A stretch of 64,000 nucleotides of DNA from Deltaproteobacteria bacterium. GTDB lineage: Bacteria; Desulfobacterota; Syntrophia; Syntrophales; JACQWR01. Location of the stretch: NCBI GenBank assembly GCA_016209105.1, contig JACQWR010000011.1, positions 62,001 through 126,000 of the forward strand, written 5' to 3'. Shown here in pieces: positions 43,159 to 52,679 of this stretch. Each line of letters begins with the position of its first letter. Positions within the stretch are counted from its first letter, which is position 1. The notes beneath the pieces were generated by a model. The model ran no database searches. It was not told the origin of the DNA and saw only the letters and a list, made by a program, of their open reading frames with translations. Position numbers and translations under genes: made by a program.

Positions 43159-44361
43159 TCATATCTTCAACATATGTCCCATTTTGTTCTTCTTCGTCTC
43201 CAGATAATGGATATTGCATTCACTCGGCTTCACCTCGATGGGAACCCGCCCGACGATCGTTATCCCGTACCCTTCAAGACCGATGAGCTTCTTGGGATTG
43301 TTGGTAAGCAAACGCATCTTTCGCACGCCCACGTCCACGAGGATCTGGGCGCCGATGCCGTAATCCCGCATATCATCCTTAAACCCCAGTTCGAGATTTG
43401 CTTCCACGGTGTCCTTGCCCTGTTCCTGGAGGGCGTAGGCCCTGATCTTGTTAACGAGCCCGATGCCGCGCCCCTCCTGGTGCATGTAAACAATTACCCC
43501 TTTGCCCTCCGCCGCCACCATTTCCATGGCCGTGCGGAGTTGATCGCCGCAATCGCATCGCTCGGAACCGAACACATCCCCGGTGAGACATTCCGAATGG
43601 ACCCGGACGAGAACCTCGTCCTCGGGCCCGATTTCCCCCTTCACGAGAGCCACGTGCAGTATGTCGTCCACATCGTTTTCGTAAACGATAACCTTGAAAT
43701 CTCCGCCGTAACAGGTGGGCAGGTTTGCGGTGGCCGCCCGCCGGATCAGCCGTTCATGCTGCATCCGGAAATCAATCAAATCGGCAATGGTCGCGATCTT
43801 GAGCCCGTGTTCCCGGGCAAAGATCTCCAGGTCGGGCATACGCGCCATGGTGCCGTCATCCTTCATAATCTCGCAGATCACGCCCGCCGATTTCAGGCCC
43901 GCGAGCCTCGCCAAGTCCACGGATCCCTCTGTCTGGCCCGTTCTCACCAGCACGCCGCCTTTTTTCGCCAGGATGGGGAAAACATGCCCGGGACTGACAA
44001 TGTCCTCCGGTTTGGCATTGTCCTCCACGGCGGTCTTTATCGTCACGAACCGGTCAGCCGCGGAGATGCCCGTGGTTACTCCGCGCGCCGCCTCGATGGA
44101 AACGGTAAAAGCCGTCCCGAAACTGGAACGGTTATCGCGCACCATGGGACGCAACTGAAGTTTCCGGGCAATCTCCTCGCCCAGGGTGAGGCAGATAAGC
44201 CCCCTGCCGTAGCGGGCCATAAAATTGATCGCATCCGGCGTCACAAACTCCGCCGCCATGCAGAGATCGCCTTCGTTCTCTCGGTCTTCATCATCCACGA
44301 GGATGATCATTTTGCCTTTTTTGATATCCTCGATTGCTTCTTTGATCGAACTGACTGCCAT
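43159..44361 (-). CDS. ribBA: Bifunctional DHBP synthase / GTP cyclohydrolase II
   Basis: The 400-residue protein has an N-terminal RibB domain (about 1-200) with [24 protein letters not shown] and [10 protein letters not shown], making 3,4-dihydroxy-2-butanone 4-phosphate. The C-terminal RibA domain (about 205-400) has the zinc Cys set in [17 protein letters not shown] and the GTP-binding [13 protein letters not shown]. The ATG at 44361 follows GAGG and is chosen over an in-frame start 27 codons upstream. It lies ten bases after ribE. Confidence 0.97.
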   Translation of the reverse strand: MAVSSIKEAIEDIKKGKMIILVDDEDRENEGDLCMAAEFVTPDAINFMARYGRGLICLTLGEEIARKLQLRPMVRDNRSSFGTAFTVSIEAARGVTTGISAADRFVTIKTAVEDNAKPEDIVSPGHVFPILAKKGGVLVRTGQTEGSVDLARLAGLKSAGVICEIMKDDGTMARMPDLEIFAREHGLKIATIADLIDFRMQHERLIRRAATANLPTCYGGDFKVIVYENDVDDILHVALVKGEIGPEDEVLVRVHSECLTGDVFGSERCDCGDQLRTAMEMVAAEGKGVIVYMHQEGRGIGLVNKIRAYALQEQGKDTVEANLELGFKDDMRDYGIGAQILVDVGVRKMRLLTNNPKKLIGLEGYGITIVGRVPIEVKPSECNIHYLETKKNKMGHMLKI

Positions 44362-44371
44362 ATCCACACCT

Positions 44372-45004
44372 CTATTTGAATCCGTGCTCCGCAAGGAAAT
44401 CCATATCCAGACCCTTGCGGGGATGCAGGAATTTTTCCACATACTTGCCCAGGATATCCGTCTCTATGTTCACCGAGTCGCCTGTTTTTCTCAATCCCAT
44501 CGTGGCAACCTGGGCCGTATGGGGAATCATGTTAACATAAAATATGCCTTTTTCACAGCGATTTACCGTAAGGCTGACACCGTCCACGGCGATGGAACCC
44601 TTCTCCACAATGTACCGCATCAATGCATCCTCTACCTCAATCCCGAAAACAATGGAATTGGATTTCTGCGCTTTTTCCCTGATCCGTCCCGTGCCGTCCA
44701 CGTGGCCCAGCACCAGATGCCCTCCCACGAAACCGGCGAGCCGCAGCGCTTTTTCCAGGTTCACCTTGTCACCCGCTTTCAGGAGTTTGAGCGTAGTTCT
44801 CGTCAGCGTTTCCGCCGACACGTCCGCCGTAAACGCCTGGCCGGTTTTTGCGGTCACGGTGAGGCAGGCGCCGTTTACCGCGATGCTGTCCCCGACCCTG
44901 ACGTCACCGAGGTCAAGCCCACCTTCCACATTGAGAAGGGCATCCTCACCCTTTCTCGTTACGCGCCGGACCGACCCCATGCCCTCGATAATGCCGGTAA
45001 ACAT
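44372..45004 (-). CDS. ribE: Riboflavin synthase alpha subunit
   Basis: The 210-residue enzyme starts [15 protein letters not shown] and shows two lumazine-binding repeats (about 1-95 and 96-195), seen in [11 protein letters not shown] and [12 protein letters not shown]. It converts two lumazine molecules to riboflavin. In relatives ribD lies directly upstream; here the upstream neighbour is a palindromic repeat followed by nrdR. The ATG at 45004 is used instead of an in-frame codon five residues upstream. Confidence 0.96.
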   Translation of the reverse strand: MFTGIIEGMGSVRRVTRKGEDALLNVEGGLDLGDVRVGDSIAVNGACLTVTAKTGQAFTADVSAETLTRTTLKLLKAGDKVNLEKALRLAGFVGGHLVLGHVDGTGRIREKAQKSNSIVFGIEVEDALMRYIVEKGSIAVDGVSLTVNRCEKGIFYVNMIPHTAQVATMGLRKTGDSVNIETDILGKYVEKFLHPRKGLDMDFLAEHGFK

Positions 45005-45081
45005 ATGGCTCCGTTCCACCCCGCAGATGTCTTATTTCTCTTTTTACAAACTCGTAAAAAGTCATCAGGACAATATATTCA

Positions 45082-45208
45082 GGACGGCTCCGTAAAACGT
45101 CCGCAGGCAAGGCGCGCGAGGCCTGAGGAGTGAGGCGTACATTTACGTACGCTGCAGCGACGAGGGATGAAGCGCAACGCAGCATCCGGGCGTTTTACGA
45201 AGTCGTCC
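45082..45208. repeat. Dispersed palindromic element, family 1 variant, at the missing ribD site
   Basis: The ends are 18-bp inverted repeats (GGACGGCTCCGTAAAACG against the complement of CGTTTTACGAAGTCGTCC, two mismatches). The core GTGAGGCGTACATTTACGTACG is shared with the copy at 30813-30936, while the ends differ. The right end overlaps the 3' end of nrdR and supplies its stop codon and last residues. No coding sequence is seen inside. Confidence 0.75.
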
Positions 45209-45671
45209 CTTTTTCTCCTTTGACCTTCAGAATATCCTTGAGCTCGTCCAGGAAATCGTTCACGTCCCGAAACTCGCGGTACACCGACGCAAACCTCACA
45301 TAGGCGACGCCGTCCAGGTGCTGGAGCTCGGCCATGACCATCTCCCCCACGGCCGACGAAGTGATCTCCTTGCCCTGGAAATCATGACATTTCTGCTCTA
45401 CGTTGTCCACGGCGTCTTCCATAACATCAATGCTAATGGGACGCTTCTCGCAGGCCTTCTTGATGCCGGAGAGTATTTTATTCCGGTCGAAGGGTTCCCG
45501 GCGTCCGTCCTTTTTCACCACCATGGGAAGCACCTCTTCCACAAACTCGTACGTGGTAAAGCGCTTGCTGCAGTCGAGACATTCCCGCCGTCGTCGGATG
45601 GCGCTGCCGTCCTTGCTGATGCGTGAATCAATCACCTTATTTTCGGTGTTTGCGCAGAATGGACATTTCAT
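45195..45671 (-). CDS. nrdR: Transcriptional repressor NrdR
   Basis: The 158-residue protein has a zinc ribbon with C3, C6, C31 and C34 and an ATP-cone domain (about 50-135, [20 protein letters not shown]). NrdR represses ribonucleotide reductase genes in response to nucleotide binding. The last three residues and the stop codon (GTTS and TAA region) come from the end of the palindromic repeat at 45082-45208, so the native C-terminus may have been replaced. Its start overlaps the upstream deaminase stop by four bases. Confidence 0.96.
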   Translation of the reverse strand: MKCPFCANTENKVIDSRISKDGSAIRRRRECLDCSKRFTTYEFVEEVLPMVVKKDGRREPFDRNKILSGIKKACEKRPISIDVMEDAVDNVEQKCHDFQGKEITSSAVGEMVMAELQHLDGVAYVRFASVYREFRDVNDFLDELKDILKVKGEKGTTS

Positions 45672-46153
45672 AATTGAAAGACCGCGACCCCCGCCTCGTG
45701 CAGCATCTCCCGGGCCATCTGGTCCATGTAGCCATCCTTGTAGATAACCTCGGCAATGCCCGCGTTGATAATCATTTTCGCGCAGATGACGCAGGGATGG
45801 TTAGTACAGTACAGGGTCGCTCCGTTGACGCTCACCCCGTGCAGGGCCGCCTGGATGATGGCGTTCTGCTCGGCGTGAAGTCCGCGGCACAACTCGTGGC
45901 GTTCGCCGGAGGGAATCTTCATATCCTCCCTCATGCAGCCCAGATCCAGACAATGGCGTAGGCCCGTAGGGGCGCCGTTGTAGCCCGTGGCCAGCACCCG
46001 CTTGTCCCTGACCAGCACCGCGCCGACACTGCGCCGCATGCAGGTGGAACGTCGGGAGATCAAATGTGCGATATCGGAAAAATACTCATTCCAGCCGGGC
46101 CGCTTTCCCCGCGTTCCAGTGCCCGTGCCTTCCGGTTGTTTTACATCAGCCAT
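45668..46153 (-). CDS. comEB: dCMP deaminase (ComEB type)
   Basis: The 161-residue zinc deaminase has the active site HAEQNAI with catalytic Glu and the zinc Cys pair in [11 protein letters not shown] further Cys/His cluster ([20 protein letters not shown]) fits the extra zinc site of dCMP deaminases. It would convert dCMP to dUMP for thymidylate synthesis. It sits between glyA and nrdR, its usual place in related genomes. Confidence 0.93.
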   Translation of the reverse strand: MADVKQPEGTGTGTRGKRPGWNEYFSDIAHLISRRSTCMRRSVGAVLVRDKRVLATGYNGAPTGLRHCLDLGCMREDMKIPSGERHELCRGLHAEQNAIIQAALHGVSVNGATLYCTNHPCVICAKMIINAGIAEVIYKDGYMDQMAREMLHEAGVAVFQL

Positions 46154-46173
46154 CGTCTGCTTCCCCGGCCGTC

Positions 46174-47472
46174 TTACCCGGCGCTCTGCGTCCCCGCTGT
46201 CCCGCCGTTGCCGTAGTTGTTGTTGATGCGCGCATGGTAGAGGGTAAACTTCTCACAGAGATTTCTTACTTCCTCCCGGACAGCCCGTAACCGGTTCTCG
46301 TCGTTCCGGTACGTGAGAACGTCGGAAATGAGGCGGGCGATGGTTTTCATCTCGCCCTCCTTCATTCCCCGCGTGGTCACTGCGGGCGTGCCGATCCTGA
46401 TTCCGCTCGTTACCGCCGGGCTTTTCTTATCAAAGGGTATCCTGTTCTTGTTTATGGTAATGCCCGTTCGGTCAAGCAGTTCCTGCGCCGCCTTGCCCGT
46501 AATCCCGCGGTCGGACAGGTCCACGAGGAGCAGGTGCGTATCGGTGCCGCCGGAAACCAAGCGGTATCCCCGTGCCAGAAGCTCATCCGCGATAACCGCG
46601 GCATTCTTGACGATCTGCTGTTGATAGATTTTGAATTCCTCGCTCAGGGCTTCTTTGAACGCCACCGCCTTTGCCGCAATGATGTGCATCAGCGGCCCCC
46701 CCTGCATGCCGGGGAATATTTTATTGTCCAGCGCCTCCGCATATTTCTTCTTGCACATGATAAGGCCGCCGCGCGGGCCGCGCAGGGTTTTATGAGTCGT
46801 CATCGTGACGAACTCGCAGTTGGAAATCGGCGACGGGTGAAGGCCCGCGGCAATCAAGCCGCCGATATGGGCGATATCGGCCATGATCACGGCGCCGACT
46901 CGGTCGGCGATTTCCCGGAATTTCGTATAATCTATCCGCCTCGGATAGGAGCTGGCGCCGACGACAATGATTTTCGGCTTGTGCTTTTTTGCCTGTGACT
47001 CCACCTCGTTGAAATCAATGGTCTCCGTTTTCCGGTCCACGCCGTAGAAGACGCCCTTGTAGAACTTGCCCGAGAAACTCACGGGACTGCCGTGCGACAG
47101 GTGCCCGCCGTGGGAAAGGTCCATCCCCAGAATCGTGTCCCCCGGCTCCAGCACGGCAAAGTACACGGCCATGTTCGCCTGAACGCCGGCATGGGGCTGA
47201 ACGTTCACGTGCTCGGCCCCGAACAGTTTCTTGCACCGCTCGATTGCCAGGGTTTCCACGATGTCCACAAATTCGCAGCCGCCGTAGTACCGGTGGCCGG
47301 GATAGCCCTCGGCATACTTGTTCGTCATGACGCTTCCCTGCGCCTCGAGAACGGCCTCGCTCACAAAATTTTCCGAGGCGATCATCTCCAGCTTCCCCGC
47401 CTGCCTTCTGGTCTCCTGCAGGATGGCATCGGCGACTTCCGGATCAACTTTCTCCAAACTCGACGTTAACAC
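46174..47472 (-). CDS. glyA: Serine hydroxymethyltransferase
   Basis: The 432-residue PLP enzyme interconverts serine and glycine with folate. It shows [21 protein letters not shown] near the N-terminus, [31 protein letters not shown] and the PLP Lys in [12 protein letters not shown]. Length is typical for bacteria with a short C-terminal extension rich in Asn and Gly. A short repeat at 47633-47658 and an otherwise gene-free stretch of 221 bases separate it from rpiB. Confidence 0.97.
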   Translation of the reverse strand: MLTSSLEKVDPEVADAILQETRRQAGKLEMIASENFVSEAVLEAQGSVMTNKYAEGYPGHRYYGGCEFVDIVETLAIERCKKLFGAEHVNVQPHAGVQANMAVYFAVLEPGDTILGMDLSHGGHLSHGSPVSFSGKFYKGVFYGVDRKTETIDFNEVESQAKKHKPKIIVVGASSYPRRIDYTKFREIADRVGAVIMADIAHIGGLIAAGLHPSPISNCEFVTMTTHKTLRGPRGGLIMCKKKYAEALDNKIFPGMQGGPLMHIIAAKAVAFKEALSEEFKIYQQQIVKNAAVIADELLARGYRLVSGGTDTHLLLVDLSDRGITGKAAQELLDRTGITINKNRIPFDKKSPAVTSGIRIGTPAVTTRGMKEGEMKTIARLISDVLTYRNDENRLRAVREEVRNLCEKFTLYHARINNNYGNGGTAGTQSAG

Positions 47473-47632
47473 TCTGTCCTCCTGTTCCCTGTCTTTCTCC
47501 GCTCAATGCACACACAATATATCTTCTGCAAATCCCCCCGGCCTCTTTTCTGACGGGGTGCGCTACTGTAGTGTTACACTATAAGATGTCATATCGACCG
47601 GAGGGAGATATCTTTATAGTAGGTATTCAGTA

Positions 47633-47658
47633 AGATTTCTCGCTTTGCTCGAAATGAC
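47633..47658 (-). repeat. Short dispersed inverted repeat (GTCATTTCGAG type), copy 2
   Basis: On the minus strand it reads GTCATTTCGAG-CAAAG-CGAGAAATCT, differing from 15899-15924 only in the short centre. It lies between rpiB and glyA, with about 35 bases to the rpiB stop. Confidence 0.65.
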
Positions 47659-47693
47659 AGAATTGTAAAACCATTACGGCAACACGACATTAC

Positions 47694-48158
47694 CTATTTC
47701 CCTCTGCCGAGCTCCCGCTCCAGCTCCGTGATCTTGTCAATGCGCGCCTGATGGCGCCCGCCCTCAAAGGGCGTTTCCAGCCAGACCGACACGATCTTCT
47801 CCGCCGTCTTCCCGTCCGTCCGCCTTCCCGCCAGGGCAAGGATATTGCTGTCGTTGTGCATCCTGCTCATGCGCGTCGTCTCTTCGTCGAGGGCGACCAC
47901 GGCCCGGACGCCGGGGAACCTGTTCGCCACAATGGCCATCCCCACGCCGGAACCGCATACCAGAATGCCGCGATCGAATTCCCCCGCAGAAACCTTCCGG
48001 GCGACCACGACGCCGATATCGGGATAATCCACGGGGAGCGCGCTGCAGGTGCCGGCATCGGCGACCACGAACCCCTTCGCAGCCAGATACCGGGAGATAT
48101 CTTCCTTCATGTCAAAGCCGGCATGATCGGATCCGATGATGATTTTTTCCTTAGCCAT
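47694..48158 (-). CDS. rpiB: Ribose-5-phosphate isomerase B
   Basis: The 154-residue enzyme interconverts ribose and ribulose 5-phosphate. It starts with KIIIGSDHAGFDMKEDI and has C68 in LVCGSGVGMAI, the catalytic Cys, and MSRMHNDSNILALAGR. It overlaps fabF by eight bases. Confidence 0.95.
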   Translation of the reverse strand: MAKEKIIIGSDHAGFDMKEDISRYLAAKGFVVADAGTCSALPVDYPDIGVVVARKVSAGEFDRGILVCGSGVGMAIVANRFPGVRAVVALDEETTRMSRMHNDSNILALAGRRTDGKTAEKIVSVWLETPFEGGRHQARIDKITELERELGRGK

Positions 48159-49413
48159 TTGTACCCTCGAATTTTTTCAATGCCAACACAGCATTCACAC
48201 CGCCGAACCCAAAGGTGTTGGACAGGGCGGCCTGGATATTTTTCTTTCTCGGCCGGTGGGGAACATAATCGAGATCGCACTGCTCATCGGGATGGTCGAG
48301 ATTGATGGTCGGCGGCAGCAGACCCTCGTAAAGGGCCATGGCCGCGATAATGGCCTCTATGCCCCCCGCGGCTCCGAGGAGGTGGCCCGTCATGGATTTT
48401 GTCGAGCTCACGGCAAGCGTCCCTGCGTGTTCGCCGAACACCGTTTTGATAGCCTCTGTTTCATACCGGTCATTGGCGACCGTGGCCGTCCCATGCGCGT
48501 TGATATAATCCACGTGGGCGGGATTCATGCCCGCGTCCCGCAAGGCGGCCTGCATGCACCGAACAGCGCCCTCTCCGCCGGGAGGGGGAGCCGCCATATG
48601 AAAGGCGTCGCTGGTGCATCCGTAACCGCTCACTTCCGCGTAGATCCTGGCCCCCCGGTCAAGGGCACGAGACATCTCCTCGAGAATCACCAAGCCGCCC
48701 CCCTCGCTGATCACAAAACCGTCGCGGTCCCGGTCGAACGGCCTGCTTGCCCGCTCCGGATAATCGTTATTCATCGAAAGCGCCCGCATGGCGTTAAATC
48801 CGCCCAGGGCAAGAGGCGTGATGGCCGCTTCCGCACCTCCGGCGATCATAACATCGGCGTCGCCTTCCCGGATAATCCGGGCGGCGTCTCCGATGGCGCA
48901 GGTGCCCGCGGCGCACGCCGCCACGGGACAGCCGATCGGTCCTTTGGCGCCGAACCGGATGGACACGTGACCGGCGCCGAGATTGGGGAGGACGGCCGGT
49001 ATGAGAAAGGGGGACACCCTCCCCGGTCCCTCTTTGAGGATCGTCTCCGTCCCGTTTTCCACGGTAGCGAGTCCGCCGATGGCCGACCCGATGATGACGC
49101 CCACCCGGTCGCCGTTCGCGCCCCCGCTTCCCTGTCCGACGACCAATCCCGCGTCTGCCACAGCCATTTCAGCCGCGGCCAGCGCGTAAATAATAAAATC
49201 ATCCATGTGGCGGAGCTCTTTTTTGCTCACAAAATTCAGGGGGTCGAAGTTCTTGAGCTCGCCGGCAATCTTCGTTTTAAACCGGGTTGAATCAAACTTG
49301 GTGATCCGCCCTATCCCCGATCTCCCCGCGCAGATCCCTTCCCAGGTGTCCGGGGCGGAGTTCCCGAGCGGCGTCACCGTGCCGAGGCCGGTTATGACAA
49401 CCCTCCTTCTCAA
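48151..49413 (-). CDS. fabF: 3-oxoacyl-ACP synthase II
   Basis: The 420-residue condensing enzyme extends acyl-ACP with malonyl-ACP. The catalytic Cys is in VAACAAGTCAIG (near 167), and the two His are in INAHGTATVAND and SMTGHLLGAAGG. It lies four bases after acpP, the universal acpP-fabF pair. The start ATG at 49413 gives the typical MRRRVVITGLGTVTPLG. Confidence 0.97.
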   Translation of the reverse strand: MRRRVVITGLGTVTPLGNSAPDTWEGICAGRSGIGRITKFDSTRFKTKIAGELKNFDPLNFVSKKELRHMDDFIIYALAAAEMAVADAGLVVGQGSGGANGDRVGVIIGSAIGGLATVENGTETILKEGPGRVSPFLIPAVLPNLGAGHVSIRFGAKGPIGCPVAACAAGTCAIGDAARIIREGDADVMIAGGAEAAITPLALGGFNAMRALSMNNDYPERASRPFDRDRDGFVISEGGGLVILEEMSRALDRGARIYAEVSGYGCTSDAFHMAAPPPGGEGAVRCMQAALRDAGMNPAHVDYINAHGTATVANDRYETEAIKTVFGEHAGTLAVSSTKSMTGHLLGAAGGIEAIIAAMALYEGLLPPTINLDHPDEQCDLDYVPHRPRKKNIQAALSNTFGFGGVNAVLALKKFEGTNG

Positions 49414-49417
49414 TGGC

Positions 49418-49666
49418 TTATATCCCCGTATCCTTTACGCCCTTTCTTTTCAGAAAATCAAATACGTCCTGGATGGTGCGAACCTTTTCCAGTTCATCAT
49501 CCGAGACCGTCACGTCGAAGGTCTCTTCCATCTCCATGATCAATTCCACGAGATCGAGGGAATCGGCGCCCAGGTCGTTGATAAAGGATGCCTCGGACAC
49601 GCATTCTTCCCGCGTCACGTTCAGTTGTTCCATGATGATTTCTATTATCCTGTCTTCCAATTTCAT
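49418..49666 (-). CDS. acpP: Acyl carrier protein
   Basis: The 82-residue acidic four-helix protein has the phosphopantetheine site S36 in DLGADSLDLVELIM. The C-terminal part is slightly longer than in E. coli (RKGVKDTGI). In relatives fabG is directly upstream; here a dispersed repeat lies 24 bases upstream. A ribosome-binding site GGAG precedes the ATG. Confidence 0.97.
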   Translation of the reverse strand: MKLEDRIIEIIMEQLNVTREECVSEASFINDLGADSLDLVELIMEMEETFDVTVSDDELEKVRTIQDVFDFLKRKGVKDTGI

Positions 49667-50014
49667 GCAATTTCTCCTTCACTATTGCTCCCCGGAATTG
49701 AAGCCCTCCTTAAGCACGCTGCGGAGAATCTCCGATCCTCAAGGAATATCAGCTCTCACCACTCGCTCGCTTGCCCCGCAGCACGCCATGGGGAATGCGC
49801 TCGCTGCCGGGTGCTTCGATCCCCCTGATGAAGACCATGCCGGGAATGCCCGCCGTAAAACAGCGCCCGCCCCGGAATAATGTCCCGTTGCGGACCGTTT
49901 CCCCTATCAAATTTTCTCAAGAAGATTCTTCAGTTTACTGGTTCCGGGACCAAAGCGTCATCTGCCGCGCAAGCGGCGGTTCCCTAAAGGCCCGGCAAAT
50001 GAACAGTGGGTTCT
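49667..50014. other. Gap between rpmF and acpP, lacking plsX-fabH-fabD-fabG
   Basis: These 348 bases contain no recognisable gene. Positions 49690-49810 are a dispersed repeat; the rest (49811-50014) has no frame resembling PlsX, FabH, FabD or FabG ends. A small hairpin TGCCGC-GCAA-GCGGCGG is near 49968-49982. In related genomes four fatty-acid genes of about 4 kb occupy this place. Confidence 0.6.
49690..49810 (-). repeat. Dispersed repeat, family 2, copy B
   Basis: On the minus strand it begins CCGGCAGCGAGCGCATTCCCC, continues GGGGCAAGCGAGCGA and ends GGGCTTCAATTCCGGGG, in the same order as 6085-6205. A module CTCCGATCCTCAAGGAATA inside it also appears as CTCCGATCCTTAAGGAATA at 55251-55269. 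It lies just upstream of acpP. Confidence 0.65.
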
Positions 50015-50200
50015 TTAAGAGACCTTTTCCGGAGAAATCACTTCTCGGCCTTTGTACGTCCCACAGTGCGGACAGGCGCGATGAGGCAGTTTTGGTTCAT
50101 TGCATTGTGGGCAGACGGTCGCGGCCGGCGCCTTGAGAAAATCATGTGCCCGCCTCATATTTCTCCTTGTCCGTGAATGTCTTTTTACTGGATTCGGCAT
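50015..50200 (-). CDS. rpmF: 50S ribosomal protein L32
   Basis: The 61-residue protein starts MPNPVKRHSRTRRNMRRAHD and has a zinc ribbon CPQC...CPHCG. It is the zinc-binding form of L32. It follows the DUF177 gene by 26 bases, as in most bacteria. Confidence 0.96.
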   Translation of the reverse strand: MPNPVKRHSRTRRNMRRAHDFLKAPAATVCPQCNEPKLPHRACPHCGTYKGREVISPEKVS

Positions 50201-50226
50201 AATCTAACCTCTTTATCTCAATAGTT

Positions 50227-50781
50227 TTATTTAGCTAACTTAAAATTCTTCAAAACGGCAAACTTGCCGCCTATCGGCCCCACGGGACAATCGCAACGTC
50301 CTTTGTTCAGATTGGCGCCGCACTGCGGGCACAACCCCTTGCAAGATTCAAGGCAGAGCATCTTGATGGGAATCTGCAGGACGATCTGCTCAAAGATCAG
50401 GGGGTCCAGGTCAATGACGTCGTCGTGGTAATACGCGCAATCCACATCGTCCGGATTTAATTCCGCCTCGGCATCGAACTTGTCCCCGGCTTTGCGTTCC
50501 GCATCTTCCGGGGCCGGCACGAGCACGTAGCGAAACTCGCCTTGCACCGGCGCTTGGACCGGCTCAAGACACCGGCTGCAGTCCGTCCCGACGACGGTTT
50601 TCACCGTGCCCTCAACGACGATGGTCTCGCAGGTTCTTTTTACCGAGCAGGCAACATCGGCACGCTGCAGGGTGAAATCGCATTTCCCCTTCTCCGGCAG
50701 CAATTCGTTGAACCAGTCCCCCTCCCTGGTGAACTGCAGGGCAAGCCCGCTGTCGGGTATCTGTACCACATTAATCTTCAA
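50227..50781 (-). CDS. DUF177 (YceD-like) protein
   Basis: The 184-residue protein belongs to the DUF177/YceD family linked with ribosome or 23S rRNA metabolism. Cys pairs are seen in CSRCLEPV and in the family tail LCLESCKGLCPQCGANLNK in sense of the signature ESCKGLCP. The start is read as a TTG at 50781 giving MKINVVQIPDSG; an open frame continues upstream to 50838. Pairing with rpmF is near universal. Confidence 0.88.
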   Translation of the reverse strand: MKINVVQIPDSGLALQFTREGDWFNELLPEKGKCDFTLQRADVACSVKRTCETIVVEGTVKTVVGTDCSRCLEPVQAPVQGEFRYVLVPAPEDAERKAGDKFDAEAELNPDDVDCAYYHDDVIDLDPLIFEQIVLQIPIKMLCLESCKGLCPQCGANLNKGRCDCPVGPIGGKFAVLKNFKLAK

Positions 50782-50932
50782 AACACACCCTTTACCGAAA
50801 GAGCTGTCTATTTTCCCCGGTATTGCCGCACCCCGCAATAAGGTGAAAATATAAAGGGTTGCAGTTAATTACAAATCACCACCGTTGTCAAGAATAATTT
50901 AGCCCCATGTATCCGGCCCAGCCAAATCCGCC

Positions 50933-50961
50933 TTGACAAAAGAGTACCCTCACCATATAAG
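50933..50961 (+). promoter_or_regulatory. Sigma-70 promoter for gltX
   Basis: TTGACA at 50933-50938 and TATAAG at 50956-50961 are separated by exactly 17 bases. Transcription would start near 50968, about 30 bases before the gltX ATG. Confidence 0.8.
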
Positions 50962-50998
50962 GGGGACACAAAAAGCAAGGACGGAAGAAAGGGCATCA

Positions 50999-52423
50999 AT
51001 GTCGGAAAATGGAAGGATTATCACAAGATTTGCACCATCGCCGACGGGTTTTCTCCATATCGGCGGTGCGAGAACCGCACTCTTCAACTTCCTCTACGCG
51101 CGGCGGCACGACGGCAAGTTTATCCTCCGAATCGAGGATACGGACCAGCTCCGCTCCACGGACGAATCCACCAAGGCAATCCTTGACGCCATGACCTGGC
51201 TGGGTCTCAACTGGGATGCAGGCCCCTTCTTCCAGACCCAACGGCTTGAAATATATCGGGAAACGGCAAAGAAGCTCGTCGCTGCGGGCAAGGCCTACTA
51301 CTGCGTCTGCCAACCGGAGGAATTGGAAAAGAAAAGAAAACAGGCGCTGGCCGAGGGGAGAAAGCCGAAGTATGACGGCGCGTGTCGGGACAAGAGCCTC
51401 ACCGCAACGCCGGATGCCGTCATCCGATTCCGCTGCCCCGGCATCGGCGCGACGGTGGTCGGCGACATGATCAAGGGCCCCGTCACGTTCAACAACGAGG
51501 AGCTGGACGACCTGGTGATCATGCGGCAGGACGGCCACCCCACCTACAACTTCGCCGTCGTGGTTGACGACGCCGAGATGGCCATCACCGACGTAATCCG
51601 CGGCGACGACCACCTGAACAACACGCCTCGCCAGATCCTCCTCTATGAGGCGCTGGGATACGCGGTGCCCCGGTTCGCCCATGTCCCCATGATCCTGGGG
51701 GCGGACAAGGCGCGCTTAAGCAAGCGCCACGGCGCCACCTCGGTCATGGCCTATCAGGAAATGGGCTACCTGCCCGAGGCCCTCGTCAACTACCTCGTTC
51801 GTCTGGGCTGGTCGCACGGCGACCAGGAGATATTCTCTCTGGCCGAGCTCATCGCATTTTTCGACCTTGAATCCGTAGGAAAAGCGCCCGCCGTCTTCAA
51901 CCCGGAAAAGCTCCTCTGGCTGAACCAGCACTATATAAAGGAGTGCCCCCCGGAAAAACTGGCGGAGCTGGTGATACCCTTCTGGAAGGAGTTGGGACAC
52001 GAGGTCACGGACCGGAGGCTTGCCGCGCAGGTCGTAACCGATCTCCGGGAACGGGCCAAGACGATCAAGGAGATGGCCGCGGGAAGCGCCTTCTATTTCG
52101 TAAACGACGTCGCCTTCGACGAGGCGGCGGTGAAAAAGTTCCTGAACGGCGACCACATCGCTACGGCGGAGGCCTCCGGTTTGCTCTTTGCATCGCTCGC
52201 GGAAGAGAACTACACAAAGGAGGGCATCGAGAACGTTCTGCGCGAGTTCGCCGTCCGGACGGGGAAGAAGCTCAAGGACGTAGCCCAGCCGCTCCGCGTC
52301 GCCCTCACGGGCACGACGGTGAGCCCTCCCCTCGACTCGGTCATGACGACCCTGGGCAAACAAAAGGTGATCGAACGGATACAAAAAGCGGTGGAATACG
52401 CAAAGCGCGTCGGACAGGTCTGA
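50999..52423 (+). CDS. gltX: Glutamyl-tRNA synthetase
   Basis: The 474-residue class I synthetase shows RFAPSPTGFLHIGGARTALFN with the HIGH-type motif and ADKARLSKRHGATSV with the KMSKS equivalent. A zinc-like segment YCVCQPEELE is in the middle. The ATG at 50999 follows AAAGGG and a promoter at 50933; an ATG-less extension upstream to 50933 is not used because it would overlap the promoter. Two tRNA genes, including one for Glu, follow. Confidence 0.96.
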   Translation: MSENGRIITRFAPSPTGFLHIGGARTALFNFLYARRHDGKFILRIEDTDQLRSTDESTKAILDAMTWLGLNWDAGPFFQTQRLEIYRETAKKLVAAGKAYYCVCQPEELEKKRKQALAEGRKPKYDGACRDKSLTATPDAVIRFRCPGIGATVVGDMIKGPVTFNNEELDDLVIMRQDGHPTYNFAVVVDDAEMAITDVIRGDDHLNNTPRQILLYEALGYAVPRFAHVPMILGADKARLSKRHGATSVMAYQEMGYLPEALVNYLVRLGWSHGDQEIFSLAELIAFFDLESVGKAPAVFNPEKLLWLNQHYIKECPPEKLAELVIPFWKELGHEVTDRRLAAQVVTDLRERAKTIKEMAAGSAFYFVNDVAFDEAAVKKFLNGDHIATAEASGLLFASLAEENYTKEGIENVLREFAVRTGKKLKDVAQPLRVALTGTTVSPPLDSVMTTLGKQKVIERIQKAVEYAKRVGQV

Positions 52424-52534
52424 GCGAGAAACACTGCCGCAAGCACCGCACCGCGGGCGGGGAATCACATTGGCCTTGACTTTTGCGGCTTTCTCTAATA
52501 AAAGTCCGGCTTCTCAAAAAACTAAATGTCGCGA

Positions 52535-52608
52535 TGGGGGATCGTCTAGCGGCAGGACTTAGGACTCTGACTCCTACTACCCAGGTTCGAATCCTGGTCC
52601 CCCAGCCA
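52535..52608 (+). tRNA. tRNA-Gln (anticodon CUG)
   Basis: All arms fold: acceptor TGGGGGA / TCCCCCA, D arm GTCTAGCGGCAGGAC, anticodon stem TAGGA / TCCTA with loop CTCTGAC (anticodon CTG), and T arm CCAGG-TTCGAAT-CCTGG. The discriminator is G and CCA is encoded. A TTGACT at 52476 with TAAAAG 17 bases later could be its promoter. Confidence 0.95.
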
Positions 52609-52610
52609 AT

Positions 52611-52679
52611 GGTCCCATCGTCTAGTGGTTAGGACGCTGGCCTCTCACGCCGGAAGCAGGGGTTCAACTCCCTAAAGGT
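52611..52679 (+). pseudogene. tRNA-Glu (anticodon CUC), 3' half broken
   Basis: The 5' acceptor strand GGTCCCA, D arm GTCTAGTGGTTAGGAC and anticodon arm CTGGC-CTCTCAC-GCCGG are normal, with anticodon CTC. The T arm starts AGGGG-TTCAACT but continues CCCTAAAGGTCG in place of CCCCT and the acceptor strand TGGGACC. No CCA end is found. The tRNA is therefore interrupted within the T stem, at about 52672. It starts two bases after the tRNA-Gln gene. Confidence 0.85.

Noticed and set aside
45000-45080. FMN riboswitch before the riboflavin genes
   Set aside because: No RFN-element consensus is visible; the region is short and then taken up by the palindromic repeat.
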